In this document: positions 8,048-15,990 of the stretch, piece after piece
How the letters are laid out: each line of letters opens with the position of its first letter
How positions within the stretch are numbered: position 1 is the stretch's first letter
DNA from: Halococcus thailandensis JCM 13552
GTDB lineage: Archaea > Halobacteriota > Halobacteria > Halobacteriales > Halococcaceae
DNA: 39,565 bases
Reading direction: 5' to 3'
Assembly: GCF_000336715.1 (NCBI RefSeq)
Contig: NZ_AOMF01000157.1
Span: 1-39,565, forward strand
The notes under the pieces: model-generated
What the model saw: only the letters and a program-made list of their open reading frames with translations
Database searches by the model: none
What the model was told of the DNA's origin: nothing
Program-made: the position numbers and the translations under genes

Positions 8048-8722
8048 CTAATCCTGTCGATTGCCCGCGTCCTCTCGATAGCCCTCGACGAGCGCCCGCT
8101 CGATCTCGTCGGCGACGGTCGCGGGCTCGCTCTCGCCGTCGGCCCGCTCGACGCTACCCACGCTCGCGGGATCGAACGGGACGTCGAGCGCGCGATAGAC
8201 GGGGGCGAGCACGTCGGCGATCGCGTCGGCGTCGCGAGTGAGGACGATGCCGGCGACGAGCGCGCCTTCGTCCGTGACGCGCTGGGCGAGTCCCGCGATC
8301 TTGCCGTTCGCCTGGAGCGAGTGCGAGCCGGGACAGAACGAATCGGGCGGTTCGCCGGGGCGCGCCTCGACGCCGAGCCGGTCGAACGCACGCCGCAGAT
8401 CGGCGCTCGCCCGGTCGTACCGTCGCTGGATCGCTCGTCCGTCGGTCGGCTCTGCGCGCGCGAACGCGACCGTCGAGCCCGTGTAGGCGACCGCCCGGCC
8501 GCCGACCGCTCGCTCGACGGCCGGAAATCCCTTATCCTCAGCGGCTCGTGTCGCCTCCTCGTAGCCGTCAGCGCGGGCATCGCGCCGTCCGAACGCGACC
8601 TGTCGGTGGGGGCACCACGCGCGAACGGCCGGCTCGTCGGTCTCCTTCGTGAAATCGAACATCGCCCGGGTTCGCTCCCTGTCGGCGTCGATGTCGGCTG
8701 CCCGGCCGTCGAAGACGCGCAT
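8048..8722 (-). CDS. Lipoate-protein ligase A-like protein
   Basis: I place the start at ATG 8722, giving 224 residues (MRVFDGRAADIDADR), because a TATA-like CCTTAG lies about 26 nt upstream; longer starts lack family similarity. The protein belongs to the LplA/LipB/BPL fold. It has HRQVAFGRRDA, then ERAVGGRAVAYTGSTVAFA, which matches the RRxxGGGxVxH-type segment, and the SLQANGKIAGLAQRV segment, whose lysine binds the lipoyl-AMP carboxyl in the family. It probably attaches lipoate or octanoate to lipoyl domains. The E2 with a lipoyl domain at 16886-18271 is a plausible target. It could instead act on another cofactor, since the family also holds biotin ligases. Confidence 0.75.
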   Translation of the reverse strand: MRVFDGRAADIDADRERTRAMFDFTKETDEPAVRAWCPHRQVAFGRRDARADGYEEATRAAEDKGFPAVERAVGGRAVAYTGSTVAFARAEPTDGRAIQRRYDRASADLRRAFDRLGVEARPGEPPDSFCPGSHSLQANGKIAGLAQRVTDEGALVAGIVLTRDADAIADVLAPVYRALDVPFDPASVGSVERADGESEPATVADEIERALVEGYREDAGNRQD

Positions 8723-8817
8723 GGCACGGCTACGAGTGCGGAGGCTAAGGGGCTGTTGTGAGATTCCTCGCACACTACAACGGTCCGCATAAACGCTCAC
8801 GCGCCCTTCAGTCGGCG

Positions 8818-9687
8818 ATGGCCGTCACCCTCTCGGCGGACGCGCTCTCGCCCTATCGCCGCTTCTCGCTGTACAACTCGCCCTACGTCGCCCACGTGCG
8901 GGGCTGCGCCGTCGATCTCTACCCCAATGCGGGGCTCGGTCCGGTGACCGACGGCGACCGCTCGATCGCTCCCTCGCCCGTCGCCGGCGAGGTGATCGAC
9001 ACTCGGACCGTGCGCGCACCGTCGAAACCCTACGCCGCCGCGAACGACCATCTCGTGCTCGTCGATACGGGCGAGTACGTCGCGCGCATCCTCCATGTCG
9101 AGCCGTCGGTCGCGGCGGGCGACACGCTCGCGATCGGCGACGGGATGGGACGACTCGTCCGTGCGGGCTTCTTCGCGCCGTGGGTCGACAACCACGTCCA
9201 TCTCGAATTCCGCGATCCCGATGCGAACCTCTCACGCGCGAGCGGGTCCGAACCGCTCGCCCTCGACGTCGACACGGAAGGACTCGACTGGGACGGGGTC
9301 GGGGAAGTCGTCGAGAGCGGCGCGACCTACGCCATCCTCGACGCACCCGCTCATCCCGCGCCGGGCGAGCGGTTCGTCGGCATCGCGAGCGACGGGGGTG
9401 CGGTTCTCGACGGTGGGCTCGTTCACTACGCGGGCGGCGGTGCGCACGGGAGCCGCGACGGACCGATCTCGCTGTTCGACCAGGAAGTCGGCCGCGCGAC
9501 CGGCCGCGACGTGTCCTGGAACGACCTCGAAATCGTCGCGAACGGCGCGCCGATCACCGGGCTCTCGCTGTTCTGCGCCCGCGATACTTTCGGCGCGAAG
9601 CTCATCTGTCCAGATCGGGAGTTCGCCGTCGGTGAGACGGTCACAGTGGAACTCCGGCCAAGTGACGATCCGGTACGGCTCGGCTGA
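8818..9687 (+). CDS. Uncharacterised protein with M23/LytM-like fold
   Basis: The ATG at 8818 is preceded by a TATA-like GCATAAAC centred 27 nt upstream, giving a leaderless 289-residue protein. No signal peptide is visible. The central part resembles a peptidase M23/LytM domain: PVAGEVIDTRTVRAP, then NDHLVLVDTGEYVARILHVEP, a VAAGDTLAIGDGMGRLVRAG segment with the spacing of the lysostaphin-type barrel, and DNHVHLEFRDP, equivalent to the HxH motif. The first conserved zinc histidine and aspartate (HxxxD) are not obvious, so it may bind metal differently or be inactive. Haloarchaea lack murein, so a peptidoglycan role is unlikely. It ends with a stop codon abutting that of the convergent DUF4385 gene. 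Confidence 0.7.
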   Translation: MAVTLSADALSPYRRFSLYNSPYVAHVRGCAVDLYPNAGLGPVTDGDRSIAPSPVAGEVIDTRTVRAPSKPYAAANDHLVLVDTGEYVARILHVEPSVAAGDTLAIGDGMGRLVRAGFFAPWVDNHVHLEFRDPDANLSRASGSEPLALDVDTEGLDWDGVGEVVESGATYAILDAPAHPAPGERFVGIASDGGAVLDGGLVHYAGGGAHGSRDGPISLFDQEVGRATGRDVSWNDLEIVANGAPITGLSLFCARDTFGAKLICPDREFAVGETVTVELRPSDDPVRLG

Positions 9688-10128
9688 TCAGCTGTGGCGC
9701 TCGCGGTGGCGTTCTCTTAGTTCTTGATAGCGTTCGTCGTCTTCGACCGTCTCCCACCACACTTCGTAGATCAGTGCGGCCTCGCGCTTGTCGTGATCGG
9801 CCCAGTGTTCGGGGTCGCGCTCCTCGCCGTCTTCGTATTTCTGTCCGCCGGGATAGCGTGCGTACCGCATCGCGCGCGTATAGCCCATCTGGAGATATTT
9901 CCGCGCCATGTCCATCCCGGGGAAATCGTCGTTTTCGCGGTACTCCCGGTATTTTCGATGGAGCCTCTCGCCCGCCTCGTCGGCGGTCTCGCGGTCGGCG
10001 TAGCCCCATAGATCCAGTAGCTCGCTCTTGTACGGCTCGACTTTGAACACCCCCTCCTCGCCGCGACCGATCTCGTAGCGCTCGGGCTGGTCGCGGAAGT
10101 CGATGTCGTACTCGGGGCCATCGCTCAT
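9688..10128 (-). CDS. DUF4385 family protein
   Basis: This 146-residue protein matches the DUF4385 layout as I recall it: DIDFRDQPERYEIGRGEEGV, then VEPYKSELLDLW, and a later DDFPGMDMARKYLQMGYTRA followed by RRYA-like residues (MRYARYPGGQKYEDG). The family occurs in bacteria, archaea and some phages, and has no known function. There is no signal peptide or membrane segment; it is a charged cytoplasmic protein rich in Arg, Glu and Tyr. Its stop codon directly abuts that of the convergent gene upstream in coordinates (TGATCA at 9685-9690). The start at ATG 10128 fits the family start. Confidence 0.8.
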   Translation of the reverse strand: MSDGPEYDIDFRDQPERYEIGRGEEGVFKVEPYKSELLDLWGYADRETADEAGERLHRKYREYRENDDFPGMDMARKYLQMGYTRAMRYARYPGGQKYEDGEERDPEHWADHDKREAALIYEVWWETVEDDERYQELRERHRERHS

Positions 10129-10215
10129 GCGAATCGAACGATCCGCGTTCGCCTGAGGCTATCGGTCGGTTGACGCTATCGACGGGTACAAACCGATCGC
10201 CGGTTACGAACCGCC

Positions 10216-10680
10216 ATGAGCGATGCCGACGTTCCCGACCAGACGGCCGATCTCCTCCAGCGCTACGTCGACGCCCACGGCTATCTGTCCTGGCTCGGCG
10301 CACGTGTCGAGTCGATCGAGTATGGCGAACTCGTGATGACGATCCCGTTCGACACGAAACTGACTAACTCCGGGCCGGGCGAGAGCAGCGAGATGCCCGC
10401 GCGCATCCACGGCGGCATCGCCGCGACGCTCATCGACACCACCGGCGGCATCGCGCTCCGGCCGGCGCTCGACGATCCGATCAACGGCGGCGTCTCGACG
10501 ATCAATCTGAACGTCAACTACCTCCGACCGGCCGCCGGCGATCTGACGGCGACTGCCGAGGTGATCCGGGCGGGTACGAGCGTCGGCGTCTCCGCAGTGA
10601 CGGTCGAGAGCGAGACGCCCGACGGCGAGACCAAACCCGTCGCCACCGGCCAGGGGGCCTACCGACTGTTCCGTCCCTGA
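10216..10680 (+). CDS. PaaI-type hotdog thioesterase
   Basis: The 154-residue protein is a single hotdog-fold domain of the PaaI/YbgC-like thioesterase group, which hydrolyses acyl-CoA thioesters. The helix motif IHGGIAATLIDTTGGIAL carries the typical HGG followed by the catalytic-position aspartate (LID). The second strand region INLNVNYLRPAAG is also characteristic. A TATA-like TACAAA lies 26 nt upstream of the ATG (centre near 10190), implying a leaderless transcript. The substrate is unknown; no phenylacetate genes are in view. Its stop codon abuts the stop of the convergent nicotinamidase-like gene. Confidence 0.85.
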   Translation: MSDADVPDQTADLLQRYVDAHGYLSWLGARVESIEYGELVMTIPFDTKLTNSGPGESSEMPARIHGGIAATLIDTTGGIALRPALDDPINGGVSTINLNVNYLRPAAGDLTATAEVIRAGTSVGVSAVTVESETPDGETKPVATGQGAYRLFRP

Positions 10681-11253
10681 TCAGACGAATTCGACGTTCT
10701 CGCGGTCGGTCACCTCACCGAACAGCCAGTCGGCGTGATCGAGCGCGTACTCGTGATGGTCCTCCTCGATGTAGCCGATCGCGTCCTCGACGAGCACCGG
10801 CCTGAAGTCGCGCAAACCGGCGCTGCCGGCCGTGTGGAGCACGCAGACGTTCGCGAGCGTGCCACAGAACAGGAGATCGTCGATGCCGCGGGCGTCGAGC
10901 CATCCTTCCAGTTCGGTGTTGTAGAAGGCGTCGTAGGTGTGTTTCTCGATTATGTGGTCGTCCTCCCGGACGTCGAGCCCGTCGGCGATCTCGGTCTCCC
11001 ACGTCCCCTCGACGACGTGCTCGCCCCAGCGCTCGAACTCGTCGTAGTAGTGGCTGTCCGCGAACTGGTCGTCGGGATGGACGTCGCGAGTGTAGAGCAC
11101 GGCCGCACCCGCTTCTCTGGCTCCCTCGACCAACTCCGCGATCGGTTCGACGACGTGTTCGCTCGCCGGGGCGTAGAGGCTGCCGTCGGGATGGCAGAAC
11201 CCGTTTTGCATGTCCACCACGACGACCGCGGTTCGGTCTGGATCGAACTGCAT
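10681..11253 (-). CDS. Nicotinamidase-like isochorismatase-family hydrolase
   Basis: The 190-residue cysteine hydrolase has the catalytic triad of the family: D14 in VVVDMQNGF, K104 in IEKHTYDAF and C137 in LANVCVLHTAG. It also keeps the metal site of true nicotinamidases, D57 and H59 in TRDVHPDDQ and H79 in GEHVVEGT. That favours nicotinamide to nicotinate hydrolysis over isochorismatase or ureidohydrolase activity. A nicotinate phosphoribosyltransferase gene 1.6 kb away (12859) would use the product, so NAD salvage is a reasonable assignment. The two genes are not in one operon, being on opposite strands and separated by a surface-protein gene. Confidence 0.82.
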   Translation of the reverse strand: MQFDPDRTAVVVVDMQNGFCHPDGSLYAPASEHVVEPIAELVEGAREAGAAVLYTRDVHPDDQFADSHYYDEFERWGEHVVEGTWETEIADGLDVREDDHIIEKHTYDAFYNTELEGWLDARGIDDLLFCGTLANVCVLHTAGSAGLRDFRPVLVEDAIGYIEEDHHEYALDHADWLFGEVTDRENVEFV

Positions 11254-11334
11254 ACACGCCCTATCGCCGGATTCGACAAGTGTCTTTGCTCGCCAGCCGG
11301 GGCCTTTTTGGCCATAGCGCCCCCGTCTCGGACA

Positions 11335-12822
11335 ATGCGACCCCGAGCCGCCGCCCTCTGTGTGATTCTCGTCGTTCTCGCCGGCTGCAGTGTCCCTTTC
11401 TCCATCGGTGGTGAGGGAACGACCGGTGGTCCGAACGGCTCCGGGACGAACGGCGCTGGCGATGCCGGAGCTACCGCGACCCCCGATGCTCCGGCACAGA
11501 ACCTCGCCGACCCTGCCGACGACGTGCTCGGCTGGGAGGGTGGCTACTGGTACAACGAGTCGATCCCTGTCACGGGGACGGATGGCCTCAACGCGAGCGA
11601 GCAGTCCGCGCTCGTCAACCGGACGATGGCCCGCATCGAGCGCGTTCGAGGGTTGGAGTTCGAGAGTACCGTGCCGGTCGAGGTCATCTCGCGCGAGGAG
11701 TTCCAGGGGTCACCGAACGCGACCGGCGGTGGGGCGCGCTCGCCGGCGTTCCGGACCTTCGACAACGCGAAATTCGAGGCGCTGTTCCTCATCGGTGAGA
11801 ACAACGACTCACTCGCCGTCCAGCAATCGAACAGTAACCAGAACGTGCTCGGCTACTACAGCCCCCGCAACGACTCCATCGTGGTGGTCTCCGATAGTGA
11901 GACCCCGAAACTCGGGCGTTCGACGCTTGCCCACGAACTCGTCCACGCGCTCCAGGACCAGCAGTTCAACCTCTCACAGGGCGCGCCCCCAACCCGTGAC
12001 GGCTACAACGCCCGCAACGGGCTCGTTGAGGGCGAGGCAAGATACGTCGAGCGCCGCTACGAGAGCAACTGTGGCGGCCAGTGGCGCTGTCTCGACGTCG
12101 GCGGTGCGGGCGGGAGCGGTGGTGGTGGCGACCTCCATCTCGGCGTCTACGCGCTCGAATACTTCCCGTACGCCGACGGACCGGCGTTCGTCGATGCGGT
12201 CTACGACCGCGCGGGCTGGCAGGGTGTGAACGATCTCTACGAGGATATCCCCGCAAGCTCCGAACAGATCATCCATCCCGAAAAGTACGGCAACGACACG
12301 CCGACGAACCTCACCGTTCGGGATCGCACCGCGAGCGGCTGGGAGCGGGTGCGACCGAACGGCCGGCCGGACTACGCCACGCTCGGCCAGTCGGGGCTGT
12401 CGGCGATGTTCGGCTACACCATCTACGACGACTACAACCGCTCGTCGGTCGTCCGGCCCGACGAGTTCATCAACTCCGAGGGGCGGAGTGTTAACCAGAC
12501 TGATCCCTTCGACTACGCACTCGCGTACACCGACGGCTGGGACGGCGATCGGATGGCGGTCTACGAGAACGACGGGAAAACGGGCTACGTCTGGAAGCTC
12601 GCGTGGGACTCGCCCGAAGAGGCCCGCGAGTTCGTCCGCGGCTACCGCCAACTGCTGAGCCATTGGGGTGGCGAACGTGTTCTCGGCCGACAGGGCGTCT
12701 GGGAGATCGAACGGTCGAGCCCCTTCACCGACGCCTTCCGCGTCTCCCGATCGGGCGATACCGTGACGGTCGTCAATGCCCCGCAGCCGTCGGCGCTCGA
12801 TGCGGTCCACGCGCGCGGGTGA
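11335..12822 (+). CDS. Hvo_1808-like surface lipoprotein with HExxH motif
   Basis: I choose ATG 11335, which has a TATA-like CTTTTTG centred 27 nt upstream and yields a 495-residue protein with an immediate lipoprotein signal (LVVLAGCS, Cys18). A low-complexity Gly/Thr/Ala linker follows, then a domain starting at VLGWEGGYWYNESIPV. This resembles the Hvo_1808 family of haloarchaeal surface proteins. It contains STLAHELVHALQDQQFNL (H200, E201, H204), an HExxH zinc motif, and about 28 residues later GLVEGEARYVERRY, whose glutamate could be the third ligand, as in gluzincin peptidases. It is therefore a candidate cell-surface metallopeptidase, although proteolysis has not been shown for the family to my knowledge. 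Several Asn-X-Ser/Thr sites suggest N-glycosylation. Confidence 0.75.
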   Translation: MRPRAAALCVILVVLAGCSVPFSIGGEGTTGGPNGSGTNGAGDAGATATPDAPAQNLADPADDVLGWEGGYWYNESIPVTGTDGLNASEQSALVNRTMARIERVRGLEFESTVPVEVISREEFQGSPNATGGGARSPAFRTFDNAKFEALFLIGENNDSLAVQQSNSNQNVLGYYSPRNDSIVVVSDSETPKLGRSTLAHELVHALQDQQFNLSQGAPPTRDGYNARNGLVEGEARYVERRYESNCGGQWRCLDVGGAGGSGGGGDLHLGVYALEYFPYADGPAFVDAVYDRAGWQGVNDLYEDIPASSEQIIHPEKYGNDTPTNLTVRDRTASGWERVRPNGRPDYATLGQSGLSAMFGYTIYDDYNRSSVVRPDEFINSEGRSVNQTDPFDYALAYTDGWDGDRMAVYENDGKTGYVWKLAWDSPEEAREFVRGYRQLLSHWGGERVLGRQGVWEIERSSPFTDAFRVSRSGDTVTVVNAPQPSALDAVHARG

Positions 12823-12858
12823 CGAATGGTTTTTGTCGATCGACCGAGCACTCTCCCC

Positions 12859-14001
12859 ATGCCGGAGCCGTTCGACATCGTCACCCCCGAGACCATTCGC
12901 GAGGGTCGTGCGACCGACGCCTACTTCGAGCGTACCGTCGAAACGCTCGATCACGCTGGGAAGAACCCGCACGTCGTCGCCGAGGTCACTGCCGACCAGT
13001 TTCCCACGGCTTCGTTCGAGGTGTTTGCGGGGATCGCCGACGCCGCCCGCCTGCTCGCCGGTCGGTCGATCGACGTCGACGCACTCGCCGAGGGCCGACT
13101 GTTCGACGGCGGCCCGGTCATGTCGATCGAGGGGCCGTATCTCGATTTCGCCCGGCTGGAGACCGCTCTCCTCGGCTTTCTCTCACAGGCATCTGGGATG
13201 GCGACGAACGCGCTACGCGCGCGCCGCGTGGCTCCCGATGCGTCGCTGCTGAGCTTCGGTGCACGCCACGTCCATCCGTCGATCGCGGCCGTCGTCGAGC
13301 GGAGCGCGCTGCTCGGCGGCTTCGACGGCTTCTCGCACGTGGCTGCAGGCGAGCTGCTCGATCGCGAGGCGAGCGGGACGATGCCCCACGCGCTCGTCAT
13401 CGCCTTCGGCAAGGGCAATCAGGAGGAAGCGTGGACGGCCTTCGACGAGGCCGTCGCCGACTCGGTGCCACGGATCACGCTCTGTGACACCTACTCCGAC
13501 GAGGTCGACGAGGTGCTGCGCGCGGCCGACGCGCTCGGCGAGAACCTCGACAGCGTGCGTATCGACACGACGGGCTCCCGGCGGGGCGACATCCGTCATA
13601 TCATCCGCGAGGTGCGCTGGGAGCTCGACGCGCGCGGCCGCGAGGACGTCGAGGTGTTCGTCAGCGGCGGTCTCGATCCCGATGCGCTCCGCGAGCTCCG
13701 CGACGTTGCCGCGGGCTTCGGCGTCGGCGGCTACGTCTCGAACGCGGACCCGGTTGATTTCGCGCTCGATATCGTCGCGATCGACGGCGAGCCCGCCGCC
13801 AAACGTGGCAAACTCTCCGGCAAGAAGCAGGTCTATCGCACGGACGACGGCGGTCATCACGTCGCACTCGCCGACACCGACAGCGAGGGCGAACCGCTGC
13901 TCGAACCCCTGCTCCGCGACGGCGAGCTCGTCCGGGAGTTCGATCTCGACGCGGCGACCGACCGCGCCCGTGCGGACGCCGCGGCGGTCGATTTCGCGTA
14001 A
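12859..14001 (+). CDS. pncB: Nicotinate phosphoribosyltransferase
   Basis: The start at ATG 12859 (MPEPFDIVTPETIREGRATD) is supported by a TATA-like GGTTTTTG centred 26 nt upstream; a further in-frame ATG at 12826 overlaps that box. The 380-residue protein matches the short archaeal nicotinate phosphoribosyltransferase type. It makes nicotinate mononucleotide from nicotinate and PRPP, in NAD salvage. Visible landmarks are GPVMSIEGPYLDFARLET, FGARHVHPSIA, a substrate-loop region TLCDTYSDEVDE, and the phosphate-binding FVSGGLDPDALREL and GVGGYVSNADP near the end. The nicotinamidase-like enzyme at 10681-11253 could supply the substrate. Quinolinate phosphoribosyltransferase is related, but the length and motifs fit the nicotinate enzyme. 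Confidence 0.85.
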   Translation: MPEPFDIVTPETIREGRATDAYFERTVETLDHAGKNPHVVAEVTADQFPTASFEVFAGIADAARLLAGRSIDVDALAEGRLFDGGPVMSIEGPYLDFARLETALLGFLSQASGMATNALRARRVAPDASLLSFGARHVHPSIAAVVERSALLGGFDGFSHVAAGELLDREASGTMPHALVIAFGKGNQEEAWTAFDEAVADSVPRITLCDTYSDEVDEVLRAADALGENLDSVRIDTTGSRRGDIRHIIREVRWELDARGREDVEVFVSGGLDPDALRELRDVAAGFGVGGYVSNADPVDFALDIVAIDGEPAAKRGKLSGKKQVYRTDDGGHHVALADTDSEGEPLLEPLLRDGELVREFDLDAATDRARADAAAVDFA

Positions 14002-14010
14002 CGAGCGAAC

Positions 14011-14020
14011 CGCTTTTGAC
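14011..14020 (+). promoter_or_regulatory. TATA-like box of the RNase P RNA gene
   Basis: CGCTTTTGAC at 14011-14020 is centred about 27 nt before the predicted RNA 5' end at 14043, the spacing seen for other promoters in the window. Confidence 0.45.
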
Positions 14021-14042
14021 GACCGCCGGCCTATCGTGAATC

Positions 14043-14396
14043 GGCAGAGAGAGCCCGGCCACCGCGGCGTGCCAGCAGGCACGCACGTGCCAGCGGGCAC
14101 GCACGCGAGGAAAGTCCCCCCACCGCCGGGCAGGTGACCGGGGAAACCCCGGGACGGGAGACCGTCGGCGCTGGAACAGCAACGAGACCGCTCCCCGCGA
14201 GTGATGACGTGCGCGAACCGACCCGCGAGGGAAGGGAGCTAACCCACAGAATGCAGACCGGGGAGAACGGATGGAACGGCGAACCCTCACCGGTGCAAGT
14301 CCACGCCACGCGGATCGGCCGCACGGTAGTCCGGCAGGGACGTGGACGCTCAGCCGAATGCCGGGACGAACAGAAGGGGGCTTACTCCTCTCAGCC
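14043..14396 (+). ncRNA. rnpB: RNase P RNA (archaeal type A)
   Basis: The 354-nt region is the catalytic RNA that trims tRNA 5' leaders. Diagnostic conserved blocks are in order: GAGGAAAGTCC near 14107, ACAGAATGCAGACC near 14246, a GTGCAAGTCCACGCC segment near 14295, and AACAGAAGGGGGCTTAC near 14370-14385. The ends pair as helix P1: GGC, then GAGAG near the 5' end, with CTCTC, then GCC at 14389-14396. Repeated CGTGCCAGC-type arms at 14070-14102 form a stem in the variable region. Short open frames crossing this region are incidental. The gene lies between pncB and the TSUP gene, and a hairpin-prone CGACACGACCGATCGGTGTCG-like stretch follows within 10 nt. Exact ends are approximate to a few bases. 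Confidence 0.93.
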
Positions 14397-14651
14397 ATGT
14401 TCTCGACACGACCGATCGGTGTCGCCATTCCTCATAGAACTCACAAATATTGCCGACTTCCGTGACAGTCATGAACAGACTGTATCGTCCATAGCGTCCC
14501 GTAAAGCCGCGTTGGCAACGGATCGGACGGAAACGACTCGACCCGTATACGTGCAGTTCTCTCCGCAGACCGCGCCCCCATAGGTGTGCCACTCCTGTTT
14601 CTCTTCAAGCGCGGTCGGCACGCTACCGGCCATCTTCGGAGTATTCATCGA

Positions 14652-15575
14652 ATGGGAACACGCGAATCCAGCATCGACGTCGCACAGTTCATCGACAATC
14701 TCACCCACTTCCACTACCGCGAAGTGCTGATGACGGGCGCGACCTTCGTCGCCATCGCGGCGGCGATCGTGCTCTTCCCAGGGGTGGAGAACGTCACGCA
14801 GGGAATTCAATCGAACGTCTCGGGGGGGCTGTTCGCCCTGCTCATTGGCGTTGCAATCCTCGGCGGAACGGTCATGGGGATGCTCGGGTTCGGCTTCTCG
14901 CTCATCGTCACACCCGTCCTCGTGAGCGTCATCGACCCGACGCTCGCGGTGGTGGTCCTCGCCGTCCCGCCGCTGATCATCAACGTGTTTCAGATGGGCG
15001 ATACCGGAACTGGCATCGGGTTCGTCCGCGAGCAGTGGCCGCTGATGATCCTCGCCATCATCGGTACGATCATCGGCGTGGTCTTTCTCACCGAGTTCAG
15101 CACCGGCCCGCTCGTGCCGTTCCTGATCGGTCTCATCATCCTCGGCTACGTCGTCTTCCAGATCGTCGAGAACTTCGTCGTCATCGAGGAGGCCCACCAT
15201 CCCATCGCGCTGGGTGCCATCGGACTCGTCGAGGGGTTCCTCCTCGCCGCCGCGAACCTCGGGCCCGTGCTGCCGGCGTACTTCCATACTTTCGAGCGCG
15301 ATGCCGAGAAATACATCGGCGGATTGTCGATGGCGCTCGGGACGATCTTCGCCACCCGCATCGTTCTCATGACGTTCTTCACCGATCTGATGACTCCCTA
15401 TCGCCTCTGGCTCGGCTCCGTCATCGCCGTCGTCGCCATCCTCGGCCTCCTCCTAGGGACCTATCTCCGACGCATCGAGATCGACGAGCAGAAATTCACG
15501 TGGTTCGTCATCGGATTACTCTTTATCATCTCGCTCAACATCTTCCGGAACACGATCCCGGCGCTGTTCCTCTAG
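14652..15575 (+). CDS. TSUP family permease (TauE/SafE)
   Basis: The 307-residue membrane protein belongs to the TauE/SafE anion exporter family. Two homologous halves of hydrophobic segments are visible, the first beginning GGLFALLIGVAILGGTVMGM followed by LGFGFSLIVTPVL, the second at HHPIALGAIGLVEGFLLAAA. The C-terminus is LFIISLNIFRNTIPALFL. Such proteins move sulfite, sulfoacetate, other sulfonates or sulfide. A longer start at GTG 14586 is open; a CCCGTATAC box near 14547 would fit it, so the N-terminus is uncertain. The convergent DsrE-like gene overlaps it by 4 nt, and phosphosulfolactate synthase follows, which supports a sulfur role. Confidence 0.85.
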   Translation: MGTRESSIDVAQFIDNLTHFHYREVLMTGATFVAIAAAIVLFPGVENVTQGIQSNVSGGLFALLIGVAILGGTVMGMLGFGFSLIVTPVLVSVIDPTLAVVVLAVPPLIINVFQMGDTGTGIGFVREQWPLMILAIIGTIIGVVFLTEFSTGPLVPFLIGLIILGYVVFQIVENFVVIEEAHHPIALGAIGLVEGFLLAAANLGPVLPAYFHTFERDAEKYIGGLSMALGTIFATRIVLMTFFTDLMTPYRLWLGSVIAVVAILGLLLGTYLRRIEIDEQKFTWFVIGLLFIISLNIFRNTIPALFL

Positions 15576-15910
15576 GGCGTGATGTAGACGTAGCCCGCCG
15601 CTTCGAGCCGGGCGACTTCGCCCACGCCCGACGAGACGAGTTCGACGCCGTCGATCAAATCGTCTTCGTCGGTGTCGATACCCGTGAGCGTATTGCTGCA
15701 TTGTTTGAACACGACGCCTCGTTCTTGGAGGTCTTCGATCGCTTCGCGCTCCGGCGAGTCCTCGGTGAGCAAGGTGATGCCGCCACCGTTCGAGACGAGC
15801 GCCACGTCGTCGGTTTCGACCGTCTCGTCGTCGAGCAGGTTCTCGATGTTGCCGGTGACACGCGCGTGGAGCTCCGGGTCGTCGTCAGTGTGGTGGAAAA
15901 CGACGTTCAC
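15572..15910 (-). CDS. DsrE/DsrF-like family protein
   Basis: This 112-residue protein starts at GTG 15910 with MNVVFHHTDDDPELHARVTG, a DsrE-like start in which the first beta strand carries the conserved HH. The fold's later glycine-rich turn is at VALVSNGGGITLL, and a single conserved cysteine appears at VVFKQCSNTLTG, the position used for sulfur binding in some DsrE and YchN-type proteins. It ends EAAGYVYITP. The likely role is a small cytoplasmic sulfur-relay or sulfur-sensing protein. It overlaps the TSUP gene by 4 nt at the 3' end, and lies about 80 nt downstream of comA on the same strand, so co-transcription with comA is likely. Confidence 0.8.
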   Translation of the reverse strand: MNVVFHHTDDDPELHARVTGNIENLLDDETVETDDVALVSNGGGITLLTEDSPEREAIEDLQERGVVFKQCSNTLTGIDTDEDDLIDGVELVSSGVGEVARLEAAGYVYITP

Positions 15911-15990
15911 GGGAACGAAACGAGCGCCAACATCTCAAATCGTTGGATTCCGGCATTCCCTGTGCCCTTGCGGCGAAAGACCGCGTGGCC

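Noticed and set aside
14134-14583. Open frame across the RNase P RNA
   Set aside because: It covers the conserved RNA helices and has no protein-like pattern.
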